The notes beneath the pieces were generated by a model. It was given only the letters and a program-made list of their open reading frames with translations, made no database searches and was not told where the DNA came from. The translations under genes and the position numbers were made by a program. DNA of 64,000 nt from positions 62,001 through 126,000 of the forward strand of contig JAXGQB010000006.1 of the NCBI GenBank assembly GCA_040766655.1, in the 5' to 3' direction. Shown in pieces: positions 16,018-23,586 of the stretch (position 1 is the stretch's first letter; every line of letters begins with the position of its first letter). The stretch is from JALOOB01 sp040766655 (GTDB lineage: Bacteria; Chloroflexota; Anaerolineae; CG2-30-64-16).

Positions 16018-16057
16018 CGGGGGAAGCTCAGCCTGAGCGTCACGGCTCTCTCCGCAT

Positions 16058-16089
16058 GCCCGCCCTGCCCTCGTGGACGCAGGGCGGGC
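16058..16089. terminator. Bidirectional terminator between convergent genes
   Basis: A perfect 11-bp stem (GCCCGCCCTGC, 16058-16068, with GCAGGGCGGGC, 16079-16089) closes a 10-nt loop and is followed by TGTTCATTT on the plus strand. It lies between the SHOCT-like gene and the end of the ROK kinase gene. Confidence 0.75.
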
Positions 16090-16096
16090 TGTTCAT

Positions 16097-17092
16097 TTAA
16101 GCCGCCAGTCGCTGGCGGGCGTAGACCGCAGCGCCGAGAAGCGCGGCATTGTCGCCCAGCTCGGCCAGCACGATCGGCACCGAACGCGCATCGCGGCCAT
16201 TCATCGCATACTGATACGCCACGGCACGGACCGGTTCCACGTAGGCCTCGCCCAATGCCTCGGCAACGCCTCCGCCGATGACGATCATGCTGGGATCGAT
16301 GAAGTTGATGATCGAGCCGATGAAGATCCCCAGGTAGTGCTGCGACCGGCTGATGACCTCATACACGAGGGGATCGCGGGTCTCGTAGGCCTCGGCCAGG
16401 ATGCCGGAGGTGATGCGATCCCGTCCCTCTTGTCGGAGCCAGGCTGAGATCATGCTCTCCCGCCCCTTGCGCAACCCGAGCCGGATGTCGCGCTCGATCG
16501 CAGTTCGACTGGACACGGCTTCCAGGCAGCCGCGGTTGCCGCAGCCGCACACGGGGCCATCCGCCAGGATCACGACGTGGCCGATCTCGCCCGCGGTCAT
16601 GTGCGACCCGCGCCAGACCTTCCCATCCAGCACGATGCCGCCACCGATGCCTGTGCCGACGAAGATGCCGACGATGTCCTTCACACCCCTGCCCGCGCCG
16701 AGCGTCAGCTCGCCCAGGACGCCCAGATTGGCGTCGTTTTCGATGAAGACCGGGATTCCGTCGAGCTGTTCGCTCAACAGCCGGGCGAAGGGGATCTCCT
16801 CCCAGCCCTCCATGTTGGGCGCAAAGCGCACCACGCCTTCGTCCGGGTTCAGCGCACCGGGCGCGGCGGAGCAGACGCCCGCGATATCGTCGAGCGAGAG
16901 GCGCGCGGCCTTCACCGCGTCCCTGATCGTCCTGGCGATGCGCTCGACGACCGAATCTACGCCCTGGCTGCCCTTCGTCGCACGCTTCGCGGTCGCCAGG
17001 ATCTTGTGGTTCGCGTCGATGACGCCCGCAAGCACCTTGGTCGCGCCCAGGTCGACGCCGACGACGGGCTTCTGAACTGCCTCTTTTCCCAT
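16097..17092 (-). CDS. ROK-family glucokinase
   Basis: The 331-residue kinase begins VVGVDLGATKVLAGVID, the phosphate-binding loop. FIENDANLGVLGEL contains the catalytic Asp, IFVGTGIGGGIVLDGKV is the second glycine loop, and GEIGHVVILADGPVCGCGNR then GCLEA holds the ROK zinc site (CxCGxxGCxE). It probably phosphorylates glucose with ATP; other hexoses or N-acetyl sugars are possible. ATG 17092 is preceded by GGAGG at 7-nt spacing. A TATACT on the minus strand at 17136-17131 is a possible -10 box, but the -35 is weak. Confidence 0.92.
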   Translation of the reverse strand: MGKEAVQKPVVGVDLGATKVLAGVIDANHKILATAKRATKGSQGVDSVVERIARTIRDAVKAARLSLDDIAGVCSAAPGALNPDEGVVRFAPNMEGWEEIPFARLLSEQLDGIPVFIENDANLGVLGELTLGAGRGVKDIVGIFVGTGIGGGIVLDGKVWRGSHMTAGEIGHVVILADGPVCGCGNRGCLEAVSSRTAIERDIRLGLRKGRESMISAWLRQEGRDRITSGILAEAYETRDPLVYEVISRSQHYLGIFIGSIINFIDPSMIVIGGGVAEALGEAYVEPVRAVAYQYAMNGRDARSVPIVLAELGDNAALLGAAVYARQRLAA

Positions 17093-17174
17093 GGGGTTCC
17101 TCCGCGCGCACGATCGGTCAGGTAAGGCGAAGTATACCACAGCAGGTGACCGGTGAAGGGGTGGTTCCCAACGA

Positions 17175-17198
17175 AAAAGGCGGCCGCAAGGGCCGCCC
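17175..17198 (-). terminator. Rho-independent terminator of the DUF35 transcript
   Basis: On the minus strand GGCGGCC, a CTTGC loop and GGCCGCC are followed by TTTTT, a textbook terminator. A near-copy of the stem (17214-17233) lies next to it without the T run. Confidence 0.85.
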
Positions 17199-17239
17199 TT
17201 CCCAATCAGGTTCGGCGGCCGCAGGGGCCGCCCGTATGG

Positions 17240-17644
17240 TTATGCCGCTTCGCGCAGCAGCGGCCGGAACTTGTATCCGTACAGAATCTGTCCCTCGTCG
17301 CCGTCCTGCGAGAGCTTGCGCGTCACCATCTCGACCGGCATGCCGATCGATACGTCCTGTGCATCCACGTCGGTCAACTGGGCCGTGACCATCGGGCCCT
17401 CGGCCAGCTTGACCAGCGCCATCGTGTACGGGGCGTATTCCTCGAACACCGCTGGCGCGTTGTACATGGTCGTGAATGAAAATACTTCACCCTGGCCGCT
17501 CAGGTTAGTCCAGCTCTGCTTCTCAGCAGCACAATGCGGACAGACATCCCGCGGCGGGAAGATGGTCTTGTGGCACGTATTGCAGACTTCAGCCTTGAGG
17601 CTGTAACGCTGTTGGCGGGTTCGCCAGTTACGCGGAATAGACAT
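17240..17644 (-). CDS. DUF35 OB-fold/zinc-ribbon protein of the thiolase-HMG-CoA synthase complex
   Basis: The 134-residue protein has an N-terminal rubredoxin-like zinc ribbon (CNTCHKTIFPPRDVCPHC) and a C-terminal OB-fold (SGQGEVFSFTTMYNAP, then ALVKLAEGPMVTAQLTDVD). In archaea the DUF35 protein bridges acetoacetyl-CoA thiolase and HMG-CoA synthase and shares a CoA channel, so the intermediate passes directly between them. Here the thiolase and synthase genes are immediately upstream on the same strand, so the same role is inferred. AGGAGG precedes the ATG by 9 nt. The 143-nt gap to the thiolase gene contains a small AAGCTC/GAGCTT hairpin and may include a separate promoter. Confidence 0.88.
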   Translation of the reverse strand: MSIPRNWRTRQQRYSLKAEVCNTCHKTIFPPRDVCPHCAAEKQSWTNLSGQGEVFSFTTMYNAPAVFEEYAPYTMALVKLAEGPMVTAQLTDVDAQDVSIGMPVEMVTRKLSQDGDEGQILYGYKFRPLLREAA

Positions 17645-17787
17645 GTAGTCAGGTCCTCCTGAAAAGCTCGTTTAGGAGCTTGGTCTTTATCACTATGGCG
17701 TTCATTCTACCGCGATTGTGCCGCCAAAAACTATCACTTAAGTCGGATTGCCTGCCTCAAACCTCATAAAGATAGGTTTTGACAGGT

Positions 17788-18936
17788 TCAGACGGCGCCC
17801 AGGATATGTGTGACGACCGTAGCACCGCTGCCGCCGATGTTCTGTGCCATGCCGATCCTGGCGCCCTGGACCTGGTTGGCCCCGGCCTGTCCGGTCAGCT
17901 GCTGCACCACCTCGATGATCTGGTACACGCCGGTCGCGCCGACCGGATGTCCCCGCGCCTTGAGGCCGCCCATGGTGCTGATGGGGATGCGGCCGCCGAT
18001 CCCGATCTCGGCATCGATCGCCAGCTGCACGCCCCGCCCCTTCGGCGCGAAGCCCGCGGCCTCGAGCGACAACGCAGCCATGATCGTGAACGCGTCGTGC
18101 ACCTCGAACAGATCGAGCTCTGCGGGCGTCAGGCGGGCCTGGGCGTAAGCCTTCTGGCTGGACAGCATGACTGCATCCAGGCTCATCGGGTCGCGGCGGT
18201 CGTGAATCGCCAGGCTGTCGGTCGCAACCGCTGACGCCAGGATGTGCGCCTTCGCCTTCGACCGGTAGTGTTCCGCGGGCGCCAGGATGATGCAGGCGGC
18301 TCCATCGCACACCGGGCTGGAGTCCATCAGGTTGATCGGATCGGCAATCATGCCCGCGCGCAGGTAGGTTTCCGGCTTGATCGGGCTCTGGAACATCGCG
18401 TTCGGGTTGTGAGCGCCGTTCTTGTGCGCGTTGACCGCGAAGCCGGCGAAGTCCTCGTGCTTGACGCCGAATTGGTGCATGTAGCGGCGCATGAGCAGCG
18501 CGTTGAGCCCGACGAAGCTGATGCCCTGGCTGACCTCGTATTCCTGGTCCGCGGCCATGGCCAGGCCGGACGTGACGATGTCGCTGATCGCATCGGTCAT
18601 CTTCTCCACGCCGCAGACCATCACGACCTCGTGGATGCCGCTGGCGACCGCCATGAGGCCCACCCGGACCGCTGCAGCGCCCGAGGCGCACGCGGCCTCT
18701 ACCTTCATGGCTTCCATGCCGCGCAGCCCGATGAAGTCGGCGACCAGCGCGCCCAGGTGCTCCTGGCCGCTCAACTCGCCCGAGAGCATGTTGCCGACGA
18801 AGAGCGCATCCGCGGTTTCGATATCCGCATCGGCCATGGCCGCCATGATGGCATCGTGGGCAAGATGGCGCAGCGATCGTCCCCAGTGCTCGTCGACGCG
18901 CGTTTGGCCGACGCCGATGATGACTACATCTCTCAT
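17788..18936 (-). CDS. Acetoacetyl-CoA thiolase (SCP-x/archaeal type)
   Basis: The 382-residue enzyme condenses two acetyl-CoA units for the mevalonate pathway. EAACASGAAAVRVG contains the nucleophile Cys83, VHDAFTIMAALSLEAAG the SCP-x-type HDAF motif, and GGLKARGHPVGATG the His loop. The glycine-rich C-terminus (GMAQNIGGSGATVVTHILG) is typical of the archaeal/SCP-x thiolases that partner DUF35 proteins. Such thiolases cannot be told from degradative ones by motif alone, but the 7-nt gap to HMG-CoA synthase and the neighbouring DUF35 gene make the biosynthetic role likely. Confidence 0.9.
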   Translation of the reverse strand: MRDVVIIGVGQTRVDEHWGRSLRHLAHDAIMAAMADADIETADALFVGNMLSGELSGQEHLGALVADFIGLRGMEAMKVEAACASGAAAVRVGLMAVASGIHEVVMVCGVEKMTDAISDIVTSGLAMAADQEYEVSQGISFVGLNALLMRRYMHQFGVKHEDFAGFAVNAHKNGAHNPNAMFQSPIKPETYLRAGMIADPINLMDSSPVCDGAACIILAPAEHYRSKAKAHILASAVATDSLAIHDRRDPMSLDAVMLSSQKAYAQARLTPAELDLFEVHDAFTIMAALSLEAAGFAPKGRGVQLAIDAEIGIGGRIPISTMGGLKARGHPVGATGVYQIIEVVQQLTGQAGANQVQGARIGMAQNIGGSGATVVTHILGAV

Positions 18937-18943
18937 GGTTGCC

Positions 18944-19993
18944 TCACTTCATCTGCAGCTTATGGCGGTAACGCGCGTAGGTCGCATAGTCGATCACCTT
19001 GCGCCGGGCAATGTACTCCTGCGTCTTCGGCGCCCGATCGCGGATCTCGAGGATGCGGTCGGTGACGCGGATGGAGAAGGCGTCTGACCCGGCGCCGGAG
19101 CCGAAAGAGACCACAAAGATGCGGTCGCCAGGCGTCGCTGCATCCAGGATCGCGGTCAGGCCGATCAGGGAGGACCCTGCATAGGTGTTGCCGATGACGG
19201 GGACCAGCAGGCCGATCTTGAGCTGCTCGGGCGTGAAGCCCAGGATCTGGGCCGCGCGCTGAGGGAACTTCGTATTGGGTTGATGCAGGACCACGTGCTG
19301 GTAGTCCGAAGGCTTGGTCCCCAGCTCCTCCATCAGTTCCTGGCCTGCGCTCACCACATGCTCGAAGTAGGCGGGCTCGCCGGTGAAACGGTGCCCGTGG
19401 CTGGGGTAGTGGGCGTACGCACGGCGCCAGAAATCGGGCGTGTCCGTGACGTGGGAGAGGGTCGCCTCAATGACGGCCGCGCTCTCCTCTGCAGGCCCGA
19501 CGATGAACGCGGCGCCGCCCGATGCCGCGGTGTATTCGAGCGCGTCGCCGGGCCGTCCCTGTGCCGTGTCCATGCCGATGGCCAGCACGTAGCGTCCCAT
19601 CCCCGAGCCCACGATGCCAATGCCCATGACGATGGCCTCGCTCCCGGCCTTGCACGCGAACTCGAGGTCGGCTGCCTGCACATACGGCGTGGCCCCGATT
19701 GCCTCGGCCACGATCGTCGAGGTGGGCTTCACGGCGTACGGGTGCGACTCGCTTCCGACCCAAACCGCGCGTAGTTCAGTCACGTCGATGCGTGCGCGCA
19801 TCAACGCATTGCGCGCCGCCTCGATCGACATCGTCAATGTATCTTCATCCAGGCCCGCGACGGCCTTCTCTTTGATCGGCAGCCCGCCCGAACCATCGGT
19901 CCACACGCGTGCGACTTCGCTGGCCGGCAGGCGATAGCGGGGAACGTACGCGCCGTAGCCGACGATCCCCGTCTCACGATCTGGTTTCAGCAT
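18944..19993 (-). CDS. Hydroxymethylglutaryl-CoA synthase (archaeal type)
   Basis: The 349-residue enzyme makes HMG-CoA from acetoacetyl-CoA and acetyl-CoA. GIVGYGAYVPRYRLP opens the protein. GSESHPYAVKPTSTIVAEAI holds the catalytic Glu82, DLEFACKAGSEA the Cys114 nucleophile and VVLHQPNTKFPQRAAQILGF the His237. Its length and sequence style match archaeal HMG-CoA synthases, not the longer eukaryotic and Firmicute enzymes. GGAGG precedes the ATG at 19993 by 6 nt, so a longer frame upstream is not needed. It lies between the reductase and thiolase genes. Confidence 0.94.
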   Translation of the reverse strand: MLKPDRETGIVGYGAYVPRYRLPASEVARVWTDGSGGLPIKEKAVAGLDEDTLTMSIEAARNALMRARIDVTELRAVWVGSESHPYAVKPTSTIVAEAIGATPYVQAADLEFACKAGSEAIVMGIGIVGSGMGRYVLAIGMDTAQGRPGDALEYTAASGGAAFIVGPAEESAAVIEATLSHVTDTPDFWRRAYAHYPSHGHRFTGEPAYFEHVVSAGQELMEELGTKPSDYQHVVLHQPNTKFPQRAAQILGFTPEQLKIGLLVPVIGNTYAGSSLIGLTAILDAATPGDRIFVVSFGSGAGSDAFSIRVTDRILEIRDRAPKTQEYIARRKVIDYATYARYRHKLQMK

Positions 19994-20100
19994 GGCTGTC
20001 CTCCAGCATGACCCATTCGATGCCACGATACTAGCATCTTTGTCTAACCTTTTCGGTAATTATCCTGTCCATTCCGTCGAATTGTACACGGCTTGCCCAA

Positions 20101-21417
20101 TCAGGCGGCGCGCAACCCGGCCAGCACTTCCCTGGCCCGGTCGACCCGAATCTGTCGCTCGGCCACCAGTGTCGCCGCGACGCGGTCGACCTCATGCGGC
20201 AGCGCACCCGCTGCGGTGGCAACCTGGCGCGCATGCAGTGCCATGTGCCCCTTCTGGATGCCTTCGGTTGCCAGCGCGCGAATGGCGGCGAGGTTCTGTG
20301 CGAGCCCGACCGCGGCGATGATCTCGGCGAGCTCCCGCGCCGACTTGACGCCCATCAGTTGCAGCGCGAATCGCGCGAGGGGGTGCACGCGGGTCGCGCC
20401 GCCCACGATGCCCACGGCCATCGGCACCTCGAGAGCGCCGACCAACGCGCCGCCCTGCCCCGCTCCGTCGCCTGGCACGTACGTCCAGGTCGAGAGCGAA
20501 CGATAGGCGCCGTCCCGGGCCGCGTAGGCGTGCGCGCCGGCCTCGATGGCGCGCCAGTCATTGCCGGTGGCCATCACAACCGCATCGATCCCGTTCATGA
20601 TGCCCTTGTTGTGCGTCGCAGCCCGGTACGGATCGACTGCGGCCAGGGCATATGCCTCCACGATCCGGTGCGCGACCTCATCTCCGTCGAGGGCGTCCGT
20701 GGCCAGCTCCCTGGCGGGCACGACGCAGCGAGCCCGGGCCAGCCTGCGATCCGCGAGGTTGGAGAGGATCCGCAGGTTCACCCTTCCGCCCGTCATCTCC
20801 TCGATGAGCGGCGCCAGCGCCTCACAGGCGGTGTTGACCATGTTGGCGCCCATGGCATCACGGCAATCGTAGATCAGGTGCACGACCAGCATCGGCCCCA
20901 CGGGGCTCTCGGCGATGGTGCGGACCTCGATGTCACGGGCGCCGCCGTGGAGGCTGACGATCACAGGATCGGTGCTGTTTGCCAGGTCAAGCAGGCGCTG
21001 TTTGCCTGCCTGGACGCTGGCTGCGGCCACGGCCAGGTCGGGCACGTCGAGCACCTGCATCTGCCCGATCATCAACGATTCGGTCGTCTCAACGTGAAAG
21101 CCGCCGCCCGCGCGCGCCAGTTTCGCGGCATAGCTTGCGCCGGCCACCACCGACGGCTCCTCGATCACCATTGGCGCGAGGACATCGCGGCCGTTGACGA
21201 CGAAGTTCGTCGCAATCCCCAGCGGCAGCGCATACGTGCTGACGACGTTCTCGACCATCTTGTCGGCCTGATCCAACGTCAGCCCGCCCAGGTTGCGCAG
21301 AAGCTCCTCCACGGCGGCTACCTGGTCGGCCGACAGCGCGGCCCATTCCGCCACAACGAACTGGCGTTGGGCTGCGGACAGCTGATAGAAACCGCTGATG
21401 CGAGATGTTCGTGCCAT
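20101..21417 (-). CDS. mvaA: Hydroxymethylglutaryl-CoA reductase, class II
   Basis: The 438-residue enzyme interconverts HMG-CoA and mevalonate. ENVVSTYALPLGIATNFVVN and the EEPSVVAGASYAAKLAR segment carry the substrate site with catalytic Glu, RDAMGANMVNTACEAL the cofactor site, THNKGIMNGIDAV the catalytic Lys, and GIQKGHMALHARQVA the catalytic His. Class II enzymes may use NADH or NADPH; those in Pseudomonas mevalonii degrade mevalonate, those in many bacteria make it. The neighbouring synthase and thiolase genes favour synthesis. Downstream enzymes (mevalonate kinase onward) are not in the window. Confidence 0.95.
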   Translation of the reverse strand: MARTSRISGFYQLSAAQRQFVVAEWAALSADQVAAVEELLRNLGGLTLDQADKMVENVVSTYALPLGIATNFVVNGRDVLAPMVIEEPSVVAGASYAAKLARAGGGFHVETTESLMIGQMQVLDVPDLAVAAASVQAGKQRLLDLANSTDPVIVSLHGGARDIEVRTIAESPVGPMLVVHLIYDCRDAMGANMVNTACEALAPLIEEMTGGRVNLRILSNLADRRLARARCVVPARELATDALDGDEVAHRIVEAYALAAVDPYRAATHNKGIMNGIDAVVMATGNDWRAIEAGAHAYAARDGAYRSLSTWTYVPGDGAGQGGALVGALEVPMAVGIVGGATRVHPLARFALQLMGVKSARELAEIIAAVGLAQNLAAIRALATEGIQKGHMALHARQVATAAGALPHEVDRVAATLVAERQIRVDRAREVLAGLRAA

Positions 21418-21502
21418 GTTTCACGTGCCTCAACTCAAAAAGGTGGCGCATCGAACGCCGTGGCGAACTATAACTGGCGCTGACTCTCAAAACCTATCAG
21501 GT

Positions 21503-22903
21503 TCAAGGTTCCAGGACTGAAAGAGGGAGAATGACAGACGCCACCGGATCGGTGAGCAGCTGGGGAAACAGCCCCAGAACGATGCCGGCCAGGATCAGCA
21601 GCAGTGCGATCGCTGTCAGGCTGACGGGCTCGCGTTCGACCCGGGCGAACCTGAGCTCGCCCAGGCAGGCCTGTCCTGCGCGCACGACACCGATGACCAC
21701 GCCCAGCGCGCCGATGATGAGCAGCCACGCCCACCGCGCGTCATTTTCGCTCACCAGCTGCAGGAGCGCCCACCGGGAGGCGAGTTGTGGCGTGAGGGGC
21801 AGGCCGGCCAGGCCGAAGCCGCCTGCGAGCAAGGCGATGGCCGCGCCGGGCAGGCGCGACGCTGCGCCGCGGAGGTCGTCGAAGCTGTCTGATGCCATGT
21901 AATGCCGCAGCGCTGCGGCGCCCGTGGCCATGGTCATGAGGGAGATCGTGCGGGTGATCAGGAGCCAGATCGCGGTGGGCAGTCCGGCCGTCCCCCGCAG
22001 CCCCAATGCCACGATCAGGATGCCGTAATCGTAGAGCGCCGCGTAACCCGTGAGGCGCCCGAGGCGGCTTTGGGTGGCAGTGAGTGCGCCGCCCAGGAGC
22101 GCAGTCAATATGCCCAGCCAGAGCAGCCACCGTGCGCTGTCCACGACCTCGCTGAGCCAGGGGTAGGTGACCAGGAAGCGCTGCAGCAGATAGAGCGTCA
22201 CTGCCTGGCCGCCGGCCCACAGGAACGCAGCAACCACCGGCGGCGCCTGTCGGGCGACCGCGGGCAGCGCCACGTGAAGGGGCGCAGGCTGCAGCAGCAG
22301 CACGAAGCCTCCGATCAACAACCACGCCGCCGTGCGCAAGGGCGTTTGATCGTCTGGATTCAGGGCCGCCTGGCTGATGTACCAGACTGCGGTCGTGAAG
22401 AACGGGACCGCCAGGGTCGGGAAGAGCAGCTGTCGCCACGCGCCCTGCGTGTCTCCGGGACGTCCCGCCTGGATGACGAACACGGACAGCACGGAGGCCA
22501 GAACCACGGCGTAGGGCGTCAGCGTCAGGGGCTGTAGCACGACCACGATGCTCCAGAGTGCAAGCAGGAGCAGCCCAAAGGGATAGAAGGTGCGGCCCTG
22601 GAAGGTTTTCCAGGCGAGGATGAAGGTCGCTGAGGCCATGGCGAAGAGGAACACCAACACGGCCTGAGAGGCAGCCGTGATCTGCAGCGACGCGCCGCCG
22701 GAAACAAAGGCCCGCCCCATGTCCACCGGGCGACCGGCCAGGATCGCGGGCGCATCGAGCGGCAGCTTCCAGAGCGCGATGGCGAGCAGCGCAGACAGGC
22801 TTGCTGCGATGAGTGCGGCGAGTGACTCCACGCGGCGCAGCGCGTAGACGGCGACCGCACCCACGAGGAGCAGCCCGAGCAGGAGCAGCGGTCCAGCGAT
22901 CAT
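21503..22903 (-). CDS. Proton-conducting membrane subunit of Hyf/complex-I type (NuoN/HyfB-like), diverged
   Basis: The 466-residue protein consists of about 13-14 hydrophobic helices. Its arrangement matches antiporter-like subunits of complex I and membrane-bound hydrogenases. LLQPAPLHVALPAVARQAPP stands where these proteins normally have PFHxWLPDAHxxAP, and LAGGFGLAGLPLTPQLASRW corresponds to LSLxGxPPxxGFxGK. Both landmarks are recognisable but degraded. It overlaps the start of this frame with the end of the HyfE-like gene by 4 nt. No catalytic subunit (NuoB/C/D/I or hydrogenase) is nearby, so the energy source of any pump is unclear. Confidence 0.75.
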   Translation of the reverse strand: MIAGPLLLLGLLLVGAVAVYALRRVESLAALIAASLSALLAIALWKLPLDAPAILAGRPVDMGRAFVSGGASLQITAASQAVLVFLFAMASATFILAWKTFQGRTFYPFGLLLLALWSIVVVLQPLTLTPYAVVLASVLSVFVIQAGRPGDTQGAWRQLLFPTLAVPFFTTAVWYISQAALNPDDQTPLRTAAWLLIGGFVLLLQPAPLHVALPAVARQAPPVVAAFLWAGGQAVTLYLLQRFLVTYPWLSEVVDSARWLLWLGILTALLGGALTATQSRLGRLTGYAALYDYGILIVALGLRGTAGLPTAIWLLITRTISLMTMATGAAALRHYMASDSFDDLRGAASRLPGAAIALLAGGFGLAGLPLTPQLASRWALLQLVSENDARWAWLLIIGALGVVIGVVRAGQACLGELRFARVEREPVSLTAIALLLILAGIVLGLFPQLLTDPVASVILPLSVLEP

Positions 22904-23580
22904 GCCCGGCCTCCCTTTGCTGGGAAGGCCGCTGGCTCAGATCCTGCGCCCGCGTCCGTCGCGCCTGCAAGGCCATGCGCCACGACCAGGTAAGCAATGG
23001 CCAGACCGAGCAGGACCTGCCCGCCCTGGAAGATGCCCACGAGCATGCGCTCCTGGAAGAGCGAGAAGACGATCAGTTGTACGGCGCCGACGAAGGTCAG
23101 CAGGCTCAGCCCGGCATGCAGGGGTTCCTCGTGCAGCGCCAGCCCCAGTACTGCGATGAGGCAGAGCCAGAGGACGGCATCGAGGAAGAGCGGCGAGATG
23201 AGCGAAAAAGCGATCGAGTCGCGGACCACAGCATACGTGACGCCTGCCAGGCCGACGGCCAGGAGCCGGAACGGTGACAGCGAAGCCATGCGGGGCCACG
23301 CAGCGCCGGCCTGGGGCGCGGCAGGATTGCGGAGCTGGCGCGCGGAGAGAAACAGCATCACCGCAACCAGGCCGCCGGCAATGGCCTGCTGCAGTGCCCA
23401 CTCCGTCGGTATGACCTGCGAGAGCAGGAGCGAGAGCATGACGTTGACGAGCGCATAGCCGAACAGCACCGCGCGCCAATCGCGCGGCACGACGATCAGC
23501 ACAGCGCCCGCGCCCGCCAGGAACACGGCCGGTGCGCCGATCAGGAGGCTCAGTTGGCGAAACAGATCAGTCAGCGACAT
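22900..23580 (-). CDS. HyfE/NuoK-like membrane subunit
   Basis: The 226-residue protein has about six or seven membrane helices (AVFLAGAGAVLIVVPRDW, YALVNVMLSLLLSQVI, LLVAVGLAGV-type segments, then VLWLCLIAVLGLALHEEPLH). Conserved Glu and His in the later helices and the position between two antiporter-like subunits resemble hydrogenase-4 component E, which includes a NuoK-like part. It lies 6 nt after the NuoL/HyfF-like gene and overlaps the next gene by 4 nt. Identity rests largely on context. Confidence 0.6.
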   Translation of the reverse strand: MSLTDLFRQLSLLIGAPAVFLAGAGAVLIVVPRDWRAVLFGYALVNVMLSLLLSQVIPTEWALQQAIAGGLVAVMLFLSARQLRNPAAPQAGAAWPRMASLSPFRLLAVGLAGVTYAVVRDSIAFSLISPLFLDAVLWLCLIAVLGLALHEEPLHAGLSLLTFVGAVQLIVFSLFQERMLVGIFQGGQVLLGLAIAYLVVAHGLAGATDAGAGSEPAAFPAKGGRA

Positions 23581-23586
23581 GGTGCA

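Noticed and set aside
17770..17790. Similar AACCTATC/TTGACAGGTTC words at 17772 and 21488
   Set aside because: Shared part is only about 12 bases and no consistent inverted structure is present; too weak to call a repeat family.
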